A stretch of 64,000 nucleotides of DNA from Harringtonia aguacate (GCA_014183095.1 JACCPH010000027.1:82770-146769), one strand, 5' to 3'; shown: positions 9,553 through 21,177, counted from the first letter of the stretch. Program-made: numbers and translations. Notes: a model not told the origin generated them from the sequence alone.

Positions 9553-12325
9553 TCATTTTATGGTCCTCTCTACCAGGTCTCGGTACATGGCCTTGACATC
9601 CTGGACGTCTGCCCGGAGCTCGTCCACCAGCTCGCTTTTTTCTCCCAGCAACTCCAGTGTGGTGTCGTACCGCGCCTGAATATCCGCAACCTCGGCCTCC
9701 AGCTCGCTCACGCGCGCCGCGGCTGCCTTGCCGGCCTCTGCATCCTTGATCAGAGCCAGCACCTCCGCTCGTGCCTCGTTGCGCTGGTTGGAGATCCGAG
9801 CCAGCTCTTCGCGTGCGGCCACCTTTTCGCTCTCCAGCCTGCGGATGGCGGCGCTCATTCTTTCGACCAGCTGCACCGACGGGCCTGCCGCTACAGTTGA
9901 CACGGAGACCATGTCCTGCAGGACTTGCTGTGGCGATGCTGACCTCTCCATTCCCTCAAGCGGGTCCTCTGATTCCATGGCATGCGACAGGGCCACCGAT
10001 GGGGTGGCCACCTCTGTCGTCGGGCTGAATATCGTCGCGTGAACTGGCAAACTGGCATTGCTGCCGATCAACACGGATGGCCGCGTCGGAGGCTGGACCG
10101 AGGGCCGACGCAAGGAGAAGCGCTCGGCTGGATCGTCCTGGCTGGATGGAGCCGACACCTTGCGCAGCTTGTTGGGTAAGCCCTGCAGGCCGAGGAACTC
10201 GGAGCTCCAAGTGCGAGTTGGTGTCTGGAGCAGCGGCGTCTCTGGTCGGCTGTTGCTCCGGTGCGGCGGCGGTGGCGGATGGCTTGGCAAGTCCTCCAGC
10301 CATGCCCGGCGGTCGTTTGGGTCACTTGCCCGTTCGCCTTCCCGCTTCTCTTCCGTCTTGCGATTTTCGAGCTCTGACTTGGCCTTTTTCAAAGCTGCCT
10401 CTGCCTCCTCTGTCCGCTTCTTGAAGGCATCAATCTGGGCCCGGAATGCTCCAGCATCCTCCTGCGCCTTGGGAAGCTTCGATCTCGCTTCTTCCAGGTC
10501 CTCCTCGTTCCGCTTGGCACGGAGACCCTGCAGCCATATTAGTCTCCTATGTGCGCATTTTCTCCTGGTTCGCAATGGGTTTGGAAAGAATCGGACAGGG
10601 ACAAAACTTACGGCTTCACGGGCCTTCTTTCGCATCTCTGACTCTCGCTGAAAAGCCTCGTCCCGTTCCTTTTCCAGACTGGCCACGCGGGCAAGAAGTG
10701 TCGACTCGATGCCTTGCCAATTCTCGCTAGCGATGGCGTACTGAGTCTGCAGAGTCTCGACCTGGCGCAGTAGCTTGGCCTGCGAGTCACCAGTAGCACC
10801 GGACGAAGCCTCCTCGGCCCGGACGCGCATCGCTTCGAGCTTGCTCTCCATCACCTGCACCTCTGCCTGAGATTCGATCTCAATCGCACGCGTCCGCTCC
10901 GCGGCACGCTCAGCTTTGTCTTTCCATTCCTTAACCTGCGCCTTGGCTCGGTCCGCCGCAAGAGTCTTCTCGAGCTGCAAGTTTGATACCTGTTCTTCCA
11001 GGTCCCTTACGCGTTGGCGCTCCTTTTCCAGGGCCTCGTCGTTGATCTTCACCTTGATGGTGTCTGCGTACTCGTTGGCAGCATTGAGCTGTGTCCTGAG
11101 GTCTGCTATGGTAGCATCTTTTGTCGCCACGTCGGAGCGGATGCTTTCAAGCTCCTTCTGAGTCTGGCTCAGCCGCCGCCGCAATTCATCATCGGCGTTC
11201 TCCAGTTCTGTCACCCGCCGCGCTCGTGGCCGCAGAGTCTGCAGCTCAGCATCGGCCTTGGATCGTGCCGTTTTCAACTCGCTGATCTCCTTCTCGTCTT
11301 CATTGACCTTTGTCCGCAACTTCTTCAAGATGGCTCTGTGCTTCTGCTCAGTAACACCCAGGTTCTTGCCTTCTTCCATCAGTCGGGCAATCTGCTGGTC
11401 CTTCTCACCAAGCTTCTGCTCCAGGCTGCCAGGCTCCGCCGACTGGGCGGCCTTCTTTGCTGCCTCTGCCGCCTCCCGAGACAGGTATTGCAGCTTCGCC
11501 TGGAGGGCGTCGATCTTTTCAACGTAGTGGTGGATTTCCTCTTGGTGCTGGCGTTGCTCTTCTTGCAAGTCCCCCTCCAGCTGTTTGATGCGCGATGCCC
11601 GCTCTCCGTCCAGCCCATTGCTTGTATCTGGTTCGGCTGATGCAGCAGCTGCACTGTCATTCTCGGCAGTATCCTCTGGCGCAGGCGTCACAGAGACCAA
11701 AGGGGTTGCCGGCCGAGCCACGTCGGCAGACAGGGTCTCGGTGGTTGTGGTGACGACTGGCACATTCTTGTCTTTTGGTTTCTCTGCATCTTCTTCCGGT
11801 CCGTCTTTCGCGAATGTAGTGCCGTTAGGTGCCGAATCAACGGAGGACCGTTTGGCAACGTCAGCCGATGGCCGTGGAGAGCCTGCAGTTGGTGGCGCTG
11901 TGCCGTCGACGGACGCTCGGCTGGGAATGTCGATGCTCTGTCGCGGGCTGGCGGTCGCAGGCGTCGCAGCTGGAGAGGCTCCTCGGCTTGGCGATGCTCC
12001 GGAATTCTTAGCGGCGACGGCTCGTGCCAGCCGCTCCTGGAGTCGGTCATTTGCTCGGGTTGATGAGCCTGATCTTGCGGTACCTAGAGGCGATGTTGTT
12101 GGCACATAGTCGGATAGCAACACACTGGCACAGACGGGGTTCCATACCAGAGCTGGGTTTGGCAGGCTGCTTAGCAGGCTGCGGAGTCGTCGAGGCAGGC
12201 TTGGCCGGCTTTGCAGCTGCAGCCTCGTCTGTCTCGGCCAGCATGGTGTCGAGACGAGCCTCGACACCGGCGACGGCCTGCGAGAGCAGCGAGCCCCATC
12301 TTGTGCCCTTTCCCGACGAAGCCAT
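9553..12325 (-). CDS. SGM1: Golgin of the TMF1/Sgm1 family
   Basis: Long coiled-coil Golgi tether. Exons in transcript order are 12148..12325, 10612..12083 and 9553..10527, giving 874 residues. The 84-nt intron 10528..10611 is a multiple of three, so reading through it remains open, but its GTAAGT donor and CTGCAG acceptor and the peptide continuity (REA/GLRAKRNEED) favour splicing. The N-terminus MASSGKGTRWGSLLSQAVAG precedes a Ser/Pro/Ala-rich linker; from about residue 205 to 600 there is near-continuous heptad coiled coil. A Pro/Ser-rich linker precedes the C-terminal TMF-type helical domain (ERMSAAIRRLESEKVAAREE to the end DVKAMYRDLVERTIK). Members of this family bind Ypt6/Rab6-type GTPases at the Golgi. 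The gene symbol follows the yeast relative and is an inference. Confidence 0.85.
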
Positions 12326-13375
12326 AGCTCGCCGATGATGGGGACGCAGTCACTGACGTTGTGATTCTGCGGGAGGAGATCTAACAGAGACGGATGTAAG
12401 AGATGGCAGAGGGCCTACGGGAGGCGTGGTCTTCGAGGCTGGCGGTGGAGAGGGCGCATCGGCCTCGTGGGCGCAGTCAGGAGCAGGGGCATGGGCGAGA
12501 CAGATCTTCCACTTGCTGGCTTCTGTGGCTTCGTTTACGTGTCCTTCTCCGCAACCTTGCTTCGCGGCGGGCTTGCAGTGTGGCGGATGGTCGTGGTCTC
12601 ACTCCCAGGGCTGGCAGAAGGCGGTCGTTTAGCCTGCAGAGCTTCGAGAGGATGACGAGGCCCAGTGCTCCAATTCGTGGCCAGAAAACGTTGGCGTCTT
12701 TTGGCTGACGGAGCGCGTTGAGGCCAAGGTGGACCTTGCAAGGCGGAGCACAGTGAGAATAGAAACGCATGCATTATCCGCACTGCTAGAAGGACCGAAA
12801 CGGGATTAGTGCATACGACACGGATATGGTACCATGGCAATGGAGGGGGAGAGTGCAGAAGCTTCATTCCAGTAGCTAGCTTGCGACACTAATATGGAAG
12901 TGCACAGCTACGAGTACTTACATCTGGTGCGATAGCACCCGTCGGATGTGTCGGAGGAATGCACCATGGCCAGTACCGCGGCTTACCTCCGCCAGGGTTC
13001 TTGCCGTACGAGTAATAGCTTCTCATTCTATGGAAGCTGTTGTTGGCTGGCGCGCTTCTAACTGTGCCTTAGCCTCGCTCCTCGGCCTCTCCCTGCATAG
13101 CACGTTGCTGCGACCTTGCCCCAGCCGTTGTTTCCCGTCCGGAACTCGCAGGTCCTTCCCAGCTTGACCCTGCTTTCCCCATCCTATCATTGGCTTTTTT
13201 TTTGTCTTGCCTGGTCTTCACCTGCGTCTTCTCCAACGCCGTTCCTTCTTTTACGTTTATTATCTTCGCTTCCATTGAACATCGATTGATCCATGACGTC
13301 TCCGCCGCCCTTCATGCAAGCCTTGATCTATTAGCTACCTCAATTCCTATAACCCCCTGTGCCCTCTGTGCCGAC
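12326..13375. promoter_or_regulatory. Divergent intergenic region, golgin / ceramidase
   Basis: A 1050-bp region between two divergent start codons. I see no coding frame with gene-like composition. It has a T-rich tract near 13193-13203 and a pyrimidine-rich segment ahead of the ceramidase start; no specific sites can be assigned. Confidence 0.5.
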
Positions 13376-14808
13376 ATGTCATTCCTACAGTTTCCTTACC
13401 GCGAAGCCCGCGATGGCATCTGGGGCGAACAGACGTCCACACTCAATTGGTGTGAGGAGGTAAGGCTAATACCGGTGCCTCCGTCCATGCCAAGCCCGCA
13501 TCGGGCTTGGCATTCTCCTCGGAGCGGCGCGGCATTGACCGAGTGCTGATCGAAGGCTTAGGACTACAATATCACGGCGTACTGTGCCGAGTTGGTCAAC
13601 AGCCTGACCAACCTTACGTTCATTTGGCTAGGCGTTAGAGGCATCCGTGACTGTTTGCGCTTCTCACACCCCGGCATCTTCATTGTGGCCTTTGTCGGCT
13701 ATACTATCGTCGGGTTAGGTTCTATAGCATTTCACGCCACCCTGAAGTGTCTGTTCCCCAACCCGGCCTCTGGCATTATCATTTTGAAGACCCCTTTGAA
13801 GACCCCTTTGAAACCTCATCCGAAGCCCCCCCCCCGAATCGAGTCTGCCTGCCGCTAACTCCGGGCTTCAGACTCGATGCAGCTTGCCGATGAGCTGCCG
13901 ATGATCTACGCAACGTGCATCATAGGGTTTGCTACGTTTTCGTATGCAAAGTCCCGCGTCTTTACATTCTTTGTGGGCCTTGCTCTGTCCAGCCTGGCCC
14001 TCTTTATCACGGTGTGCTCATGCTTTTCCCGACGTTTGCCCCGCGCGGCTTCTTATGACTGACCTGGGTGAAGGTGGTCTATTACGTGACCAAGGACCCC
14101 GTCTTCCACCAGGTCTCATATGCTACCCTCACCTGTGCCATTGTCTTCCGTGCTATGTACATCATGGAAAATGAATTGCGACCGGCTCTGCAGATCAGAA
14201 ACCCCGACAATGTGGATTTCATCATGAGGCAGATGTGGAAAATGTGCTTCTCAGGTGCGCCGCGTTGGATCAGCTCCCACCCCGTCGGCTGCTCCAGTGC
14301 TGACTTGCGGCACAGGTATCGCCTTGTTTCTCATTGGCTTTCTGATCTGGAACCTCGACAACATCTACTGCGTCCACTTGCGGTCGTGGCGTCAGGTGCT
14401 TCTTCTCCCGTGGGCCATCGTTCTCGAAGGTCATGGTTGGTGGCACCTTTTTACTGGGCTAGGTAAGTGCATCTCCGGCGCCGTGCTGTTGGCTTCTGTC
14501 TCAATTCGCCATGGATGATCACTGACAATAAATCGGCAGGTGGTACGTTTAAAAATCAAGTCTGGAGCCAATCAACGAGCCCTCCTTCCCTTCCCATCCA
14601 CTTGTCCCTCTGCTCACATCCTGACCCGCCTGTTGCTGACAACCCACCTACAGCGTACTATTTCATAGTATGGCGAGTATGGCTGCACCGCTGCCTCGAC
14701 GCTAGTGAGGATAAGTTCACGCTGCAATGGCCGTCGCCGTTCTGGTCGATTCCGCGGGTGGTCCCGGTGACTGTAGCAAATAGTGGCAAAGCCAACAAGC
14801 GTTTGTGA
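13376..14808 (+). CDS. YPC1: Alkaline ceramidase (YPC1/YDC1-like, PHCA family)
   Basis: Multi-pass ER/Golgi membrane hydrolase that cleaves ceramide or phytoceramide to sphingoid base and fatty acid. Exons are 13376..13459, 13562..13748, 13872..14011, 14074..14254, 14316..14462, 14540..14542 and 14654..14808; the 897 coding bases give 298 residues. Family hallmarks are visible: NWCEEDYNITAYCAELVNSLTN with the conserved Glu/Cys/Glu/Asn pattern, FHATLKYSMQLADELPMIYA with the conserved His and Asp, and EGHGWWHLFTGLGAYYFIVW with the His pair. About seven hydrophobic segments are present. Exon 6 is inferred to be a 3-nt micro-exon supplying the Gly-Ala of GLGAYY. Intron 2 holds an imperfect tandem repeat (TTGAAGACCCCT units near 13785-13812). 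It is divergent from the golgin gene. Confidence 0.9.
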
Positions 14809-15136
14809 TGGTGGCCGCGGAGAGAAGGATGGGTGGTGGTGTTATGAAGAAAACCTGGCGTAGAACGAAGCGGTGACGGCTTAACGATTCTTCGCAGACC
14901 CCAAAATAGCATTGACAGCGGTTCTCAGCATAATACTCGAACAATAATAGAGTGGTTTAGATAATACTGGATGTTCCTGGTGTATGGGTATTAATATTGG
15001 GGAGATGAACAGTGCAAAACGAAACTAGTGAGATCGCACTGTGCAATTCTGGTGCTAATAGTTTTTAGAGGCGACTGTGTGCACAGAGAGGAATGGGCAT
15101 CAACATCTTCATTCTGCTTAACACACTCTATCCACA
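14809..15136. other. Intergenic, ceramidase to prefoldin 1
   Basis: About 330 bp between two plus-strand genes, holding the ceramidase 3' UTR and the prefoldin promoter. It is AT-richer than the flanks around 14940-15000. No gene seen. Confidence 0.5.
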
Positions 15137-15678
15137 ATGTCTCTGCCGAACGAAGCGCTGCAAAAGGTGAGCTGTCTCTGTCAGAGTTTTGCAGCACTAT
15201 TTATATCTGCTAACACACTGGTAGCTGGTGCAAGAGATCGAAACGCAGGCCTTGCAAGCGCAGCAGCAGATTGCCGTTGCGCGATCGCAGGTCGCCAGTA
15301 AGCAGCGGGAGATGCGTCTGGCGCAGCTGACGAGGAGCGAGATATCGTCGCTGCCGCCCGAAACGGCGGTCTACGAAGGCGTTGGCAAGATGTAAGGCGC
15401 CTGCGCATGCCCCTTCCCTTGCGTGTGTCTCTGCTTTGCGGCTTCCCCGTGGCCTCTCCTCCAGTTTCTTCCTTCTGTGCTCTTTGTCTGACTGGAGCAG
15501 GTTTGTGGCTGAGCCCGTGACGGGTCTGAGCGCGAAACTCGACAAGCAGATCAAGGATCTCGAGAGCGATGTCGACAACCTCGGCAAGCGGCTGCACTAC
15601 TTGGAGACCACAGCCAAGAACAGCCAGGAGCACATTGCCCAGATGTTTCGTCGAGGGGATGCTGAGTCGTCATCATAG
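15137..15678 (+). CDS. PFD1: Prefoldin subunit 1 (beta type)
   Basis: Exons are 15137..15166, 15225..15391 and 15501..15678, giving 124 residues; the introns have CTAAC or GACTGG-AG features and keep frame. The protein is an N-terminal helix (EALQKLVQEIETQALQAQQQ), a central beta-hairpin segment (LPPETAVYEGVGKMFVAEPV) and a C-terminal helix (LDKQIKDLESDVDNLGKRLH), as in prefoldin subunit 1, whose family length is about 110-125 residues. It forms part of the hexameric chaperone that delivers nascent tubulin and actin to CCT. Another prefoldin subunit ends at base 223, and beta-tubulin, a client, lies 33 kb downstream. The latter is probably coincidental. Confidence 0.9.
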
Positions 15679-17468
15679 GACCTATTCCTGTGCTAGGCAC
15701 CTGCCTGCTGCAGGAAGGGATTTTTTTTTCCCGCCTGCGCGGCGTTGCGGTGTGGATCAACTCCAGACGGTCTTCGCCAGGCGGGCGCATGCCAACCTGC
15801 ATGTCTGGATCTGCCCATTATGCCATCATCTACGGGGCGCGAAACAGCAACGCAGCTGGCTGTCCGTCTAGCAGGCCTAGACTGCGACCGCTATCAGGCG
15901 CATACGGGTATCTTACATGCTCGTGTGGACGCAGCCGTGAAACAAGGAGGATGCGTTGGTGGTGTTGCCAGATTGGAGACGGCATGGGCCGGAAGTCAGG
16001 CCAGCAAGAGGACAGAAGGAGGCGAAATAGTAGGCAAGCGCCACTCTGGCAGTTCGAGACAGACACACGGATGCAACTTGGTCACGGATACAAAATACAG
16101 CACGTTCACGAGGTCAGCCCTATTCATGGGACCACTTGTGCCCGACGGTCTTGGGTCGCTGTCAGCCGACTGGTAAAGCGCCTCCTTGTGCTGCATTCAA
16201 GCATGCTCGTACCCGTACACAGCATCTTACGAGCACAGCGGCAGTAATGCTGGTGCGCCTGCGCGTGCATGCAGTAGCGGCCATTTACGCCTGCTGGGCG
16301 GGCGCTGCTGATCGGCACCCAAGCGGCGACCTTCAGCCTCCCACGGCTCGTATTCCACCGCCTTCGACTTGGCTCTTCAGCCACCACCACCCTCCATCAT
16401 CAGGTCGAGCCGCCGGCAACCAAGACCCAGTTTCCCAGCATTTCCTGTTCACGTCCGCCCACCTCCACTCCGACATCCTTGCAATTTTTATTTAGCTGCC
16501 AAACCACGGCTGCTTGTTGCTTACGGCTCCCCACTTGGGTCGGCGCACCACGGAGTTGGACCAACCATGGTCCAGTCCTGATCTCGGCCCAAGCCTGGTC
16601 CCCTCCTGTCCCTCCCCACCCTTATTTTGCGGAAGAAAAGTCGCCTCGCAACGCTCGCCTGTTGTCCGCACGGGTATTGTAGCAGGCGACTCGCCAGCGG
16701 TAATCCGCACACGCCCGGTGCGCCAGTAGCAGGGCTGCCCCTCCTGGTCACTCGCCGCTTGTGTCTGCATGCACTCTGCTCGCAGCCGCTGTTGGTTGCG
16801 TGTGCGAGCGTGCGGGTGCTGCAGCTGGTGGACAAAGTAAGGGGGGGGCGTGTGAGGGGGGGGAGGGGGGCAATGATGGTAACCGCCAGCTGCCCTCCAT
16901 GACGGCGACTCGCCTTGCGGTGCGCCTGGCCGTGTTTCAGGGACGATTATTGTTAACTGGGTACAAGACATCTTGGTGGGCATTGCGGCTGAGGTCGTCG
17001 GCGTGGAGTCTCACTGGGTCTCCCAGACAAGTATGACCTTACCGACAGAAGTACACCCTGGTAGCGTCTTACATGAGGAACGGATGTACTCATACTTGCA
17101 TTATTATTATTACTCGTACGCACTTGCCTTCCGCAAAGCCACCCGGTCGCTCTTTCCGTCAGCGCAGTGATAAATGGGACCTGGTGCCGCCACCCCGCTC
17201 TCCCAGCCTTCTTCTCTTCCCCCCCTCCTTCCTGCTGCGTACAAAAGCACCAAAATCTCTGTCTTCTGCTGCATCTGCCATTTTCTGTTTTCCCCTGTTT
17301 TTTTTTCTGCCATTTCCTGCCATTTCCTGCCATTTCCTGCCGACATCGCCCTACTACCCATCACGATACCCGGAGCAGGCGCTGTCTAAGCGGCGATACC
17401 CCACCTCGTGCCTGCCTGTCCATCACCGCCCCCACCGAGCCGCCGCAGTCGTTGCATTCTCGCCCAAC
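15679..17468. other. 1.8-kb intergenic region
   Basis: I find no credible gene. Plus-strand open frames up to 185 codons here have arginine/serine/cysteine-rich, non-protein-like content and no splice-supported extension. The stretch carries G-rich runs around 16842-16870, and 10-bp direct repeats near its end. It probably includes the long leader and promoter of the gene at 17469. Confidence 0.5.
17309..17341 (+). repeat. Short tandem repeat, GCCATTTCCT x3.3
   Basis: Three exact copies of a 10-bp unit followed by GCC, in the leader region about 130 bp ahead of the ATG at 17469. It follows a T-rich tract. Confidence 0.85.
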
Positions 17469-18909
17469 ATGGTCTACTACAGCGACGATGACGACGATAT
17501 CGACGTCAAAATCCGCCGAGGCCGTGGCTCGCCTACGCCGCCGCGCCGTGCCGTGCGCGGCGGTTATTATACCACCGGCCCCGGCTTTCTTGTGCCGGAG
17601 CGCACCGTGGTGACGACTCGCTCCCGTTCCCGCTCGCGCGAGCGCCGGTCTAGTCCGCCTCCGGTCATCATCAACAACTACAACAACCAAGGCTCCGAGG
17701 ACGACTCCGAGGACGACCGCGACGTGGGCCGCGGCCAGTTGGTGCGCCGCCCACGCTCCCGCGCCCCGTCCAGCGACTTTATGACGCGCGAGGAGTACGA
17801 GCTCGAAAAGGCGCGCCGTGAGCTCACCGAGCTCAAGATCCGACAGACCCGTGCGGCGGAGGAGCTGGAGCTCCACGTCCGCCGCAACGACCGGGAGGAG
17901 TGGGAGCTGGACCGCGCGCGCCGCGAGATCGAGCTGTTCCGGGCCGAAGAAGACGAACGGGCGCGCAAGATCCGCAGCCAGGAGGAGGCGGATGCGCTTC
18001 GTGCCAAGCGCGAGCTGGACGCCATCAAGGCGGCGCAGGAGAAGGAGCGTGCCGAGCGTCTGCGTGAGAAGGAGTACAAGAACCAGGCCGAGTACGAGCG
18101 TGCCAGGCGCGAGCTGGACGAGATCAAGCGACGCGGCGAGCGCGATATGGAGGAGAAGCGCATCAAGAAGGAGCTGGAGCTGAAGGCGCTGGAGGCACAG
18201 AAGCGGGCCATGGAGGAGAAGGAGCGGCGCGAGAAGGCGGAAAGGGAGACGATTGAGCGCTACAAGGCCAAGGAAGCCGAGCGCAAGGCAAAAGAAGCTC
18301 GCGAGCGGGAGGAGGCCGAGCGCGAGTACCAGCGTCGGCTGCAGGAGGATCTCATCCGCTCGGGCGTCGATGAGAAGGACATCAAAGCCATCATGGAGAA
18401 GAAGAAGATCAAGAAGGAGAAGGAGAAGGAGGAGAGAGAAAAGGAGAAGAAGACCGAGGTGGAGATTGAGATCAACCAGCGGCCGACCTACACACGCATG
18501 GCGCGGCGCCACCTTTCCATCGAGACGCTGAACTACTACCACATCGACTTTGAATACGACCACGTGGGTTGCCCTTTCTTTCCTATTTTTTTTTTTTTTT
18601 TCGCGCTTCGTCTTCCTTTACTCTCTCCCCTCCCTTCCCCCAGTTTTCACTGTGCGCCATGCTAACAGACTCCAGGACCCCAACTACATCCTCATCAAGC
18701 GCTGGGTGCCTGAGGAGGAGCGCCAGATTCTGTGGCAGCACACCAAGACCATCCGTGAGAACCGCAAGGTGGTCCTAAAGATTGAAGAAGAACGCCCCCG
18801 CCACCACCATCATCTGGAGCCCGAGTACGAGTGGGTGCGGAAGAAGGAGCGCAGACGGAGCCGTAGCAAGTCACCCGGTCTCTTGATGTACCTTGCAGGC
18901 GCGAAATAG
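17469..18909 (+). CDS. Unassigned acidic N-terminal, long charged coiled-coil protein
   Basis: Exons are 17469..18563 and 18676..18909 (intron 112 nt with a T16 tract and CTAAC branch), giving 442 residues. The N-terminus MVYYSDDDDDIDVKIRRGRG is acidic then basic; an RS-type segment (TRSRSRSRERRSSPPP) and an Asn-rich NNYNNQ patch follow. From about residue 105 to 345 it is an almost unbroken single helix of EXXRRE/KEREEAER-type repeats. The C-terminus after the intron has a folded-looking motif (DPNYILIKRWVPEEERQILW) and an HHHHLEPEYEWVRKKERRR tail. The helical block carries the pattern LIRSGVDEKDIKAIMEKKK near its end. I know no function. The RS and charged helix content would suit an RNA- or chromatin-associated scaffold, but this is inference only. 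The ATG is the first in frame after the leader repeats. Confidence 0.8.
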
Positions 18910-19410
18910 ACTCTTTGCACTTTTTCCTGAGAATGTTTTTTTTTTTTCTTAAATGCTTTGGATGCTCGCCTGGTTTTCGTCTGGTCCCCATCAGGTTCCT
19001 TTGTGCTTTTTTTCGTCTGACTTGGATAGGGATGAGCTGACTCTGCAGCTGGGATATGTCATGGGTTGCCCGGGTTGCCCGGGTTTGTTTTGATCTCTCC
19101 GTTCTGGGATGACCTTGCTGATGAGCTCGTGCTTGTCTTCAGTACTGGGTCCTAGCGGATGCCATGTCTTTTCCCCCACGCGATTGATGATGTTACGCAA
19201 ATGATTTACGTTGACCGAAGGCTGGGAAATTCCGAGGAACTGTGAAGCGGGGAGGGAAGAGAGGGAAATAAATAGTCTTCCGTCGTACTTGTGTCTATGA
19301 TCCCATCTATCAGTCCCACCTCAGTCATGCCATTATAGAGTTAAGTTGAGTGTGCCAGCTATACAGCCCATGCTCCATATCCCAATCCGGTATCCCAATG
19401 CAACCCAGAG
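18910..19410. other. Convergent intergenic region
   Basis: 500 bp between the stop codons of the coiled-coil gene and HEM25. It contains T10-type tracts near 18937 and a doubled GGGTTGCCC unit near 19064-19082. It presumably holds the two 3' UTRs; no gene seen. Confidence 0.5.
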
Positions 19411-20589
19411 CTATAATACAATCCTGGTGGTCTCCCACCGGGTCTCGGCGCGGCGGATGAGCTCTTCGTAGAGAGTCCAGGCAAGCGCGGAGCTCATGGC
19501 CTTGCGGCTCATGCGAAGGGCCAGTCCGTCCCACATGGACCGCAGGCCCTCCTCGGCCAGCATGAGCCGCGCGGTCTGCAGCATGTTCCGGTAGCGTGCG
19601 GGCTGCAGCTGGATGCGGGTCTTGACGGCGTCAAAGGGGTTGGAGACGGCGGAGCAGCTGGCGGCGGCGATGATGCCGGAGGAGAAGTTGATGGCGGCGG
19701 CACGCGATACGCCCATGCGGTGGGGGGCGGCGTGCGACTGGCCGTCGTCGCCGTCGTTGTCGTTGTCGGCGGCCAGGACGTTGAGATGCTTCTTGACCTG
19801 CTCGTAGAGCAGGACGTAGAGGCCGGCGTAGGGGGCGTCGCGGATGGCGGTGGCGCCAAAGCCGGAGAAGAAGCCGCGCAGGCCCTCGGTGCGCAAGATG
19901 TCGCCGCTGGCCTCGGCCAGCGACCGGTAGGCGTACAGGCTCGACTCGTAGCGCACCTTGATGATGGTCAGGGGCATCAGCACGAAGCCGGCGGACGCCC
20001 GCGCGATGGCGCCGGCCAGCATGTTGCCCGTGTTGGACAGCCGCACAAGGCCGCTGCTGCTGGCGGGGCTGACGGGGCTGGCGGGGCTGCCGCCGCCCGA
20101 GCCGCCCGAGGGTGCCGCGAAAACGGGCACGCGGGTGGCATGGGAGCGGATGGCATTGAGCCCGGCAAAGTAGAGCGCAGAGCCGAAGCCGGTGCGCAGT
20201 GCCGACGGCACGGTGCCCCGGTAGAGGCTGGCGACAAAGCTGCGCGGCGGCCGCTGGACGGTGGCTGTGGCGGAAGCCGTAGACGTAGACTCGGTGGCAG
20301 CCGCACGCAGCTCGGTCAGCACGCGGCGCAGGCTGTGGTGGCCGGCCTGCTGGACACGCGTCTTGAGCAGGTCAATTGGCTGGAGAAGCACGGCCGAGAG
20401 CACGCCGGAGCTCAGACCGGCGAGCAGGTGGAAGGCTGTGCCTGGTCAGCCGGGGAGAAGTAGAGATGGAGAAGGAGAGAGGGAGAGGGAGAGGGAGAGG
20501 AAGAGAGGCAGAGAGGAAGAGAAGGAGAGAAGGAGAGAGGAAAGGAACGTACTTGTCTTCGTGCCCGCCTTGCGAGAGCCATCGGCCAT
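19411..20589 (-). CDS. HEM25: Mitochondrial glycine carrier Hem25 / SLC25A38
   Basis: Exons in transcript order are 20553..20589 and 19411..20441, giving 355 residues. The intron 20442..20552 is a pyrimidine tract on the coding strand. The three mitochondrial-carrier repeats are evident: QPIDLLKTRVQQ with FVASLYRGTVPSALRTGFGS, MPLTIIKVRYESSLY with GFFSGFGATAIRDAPYAG, and NPFDAVKTRIQLQ with SMWDGLALRMSRKAMSSA. The start MADGSRKAG and the sequence HLLAGLSSGVLSAVLLQPID fit the SLC25A38/Hem25 subfamily, which imports glycine for haem synthesis. It is longer than the ~300-residue norm because of a Gly/Ser/Pro-rich insertion (about residues 115-138) and an Asn/Asp-rich loop before the third repeat. 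COG8 follows upstream on the same strand. Confidence 0.9.
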
Positions 20590-21177
20590 GACGTCGGGGG
20601 AGGACAGAGCGAGGCTGAAGGGCCTTCTGGTCTGGCTTCTCGGATCGGAGAGGAGCGGGCGATCAGAAGGTGGCGGCAGACGAGAAGCAGGCCGCCTCAG
20701 AAAGCGTGGGTGGATTAGCGAGAACGACAGACAAGGAAAGGTGCCGTGGAAAGGGCGACGTCCATGGCAGGCCAGGGAGACTGGTGGCGGTGTCTTATAA
20801 AGCCATTGGACACGGCACCGTGGAGATGGTCCAGGAGGGTCGCTGGGTGGCAGATTGTGGGCAGAGCCGCGGCAGACTGTGGACAATGGGCAAGGATGGT
20901 CAGCAGCCGCAGCATGGACGTGAGCTGAGGTTCTGCGGTGGCTCAAAATTCTCTGGGGCTAGCGCGAAACCGCCGACCAGTCCCGACGTCATACTTTATA
21001 AGCAGCAACAGCAGCGCAGTAGCAGCAGCTGCTGCAGCAACATCACTAGCAGCAGCACCATTCCACCGACGGCCGCTCTCGCTTTAATGGGGGTGGCTGG
21101 GCGGAGGATTGACGCTCTTTTCTCATGTGCATTTTATCTACGGATTTATGAATTTAACAGACAACGCTTGCCCATGG
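20590..21177. other. Intergenic, HEM25 promoter and COG8 3' flank
   Basis: 588 bp between two minus-strand genes. It contains interrupted CAG/CAA trinucleotide repeats around 21003-21060. A plus-strand open frame running from here into COG8 is a shadow of the COG8 reading frame. No gene is supported. Confidence 0.5.

Noticed and set aside
17361..18563. Minus-strand frame of 400 codons rich in Leu
   Set aside because: Antisense of the Glu/Arg/Lys-rich helix gene; CTC/CTT complements of GAG/AAG create a Leu-rich artefact.
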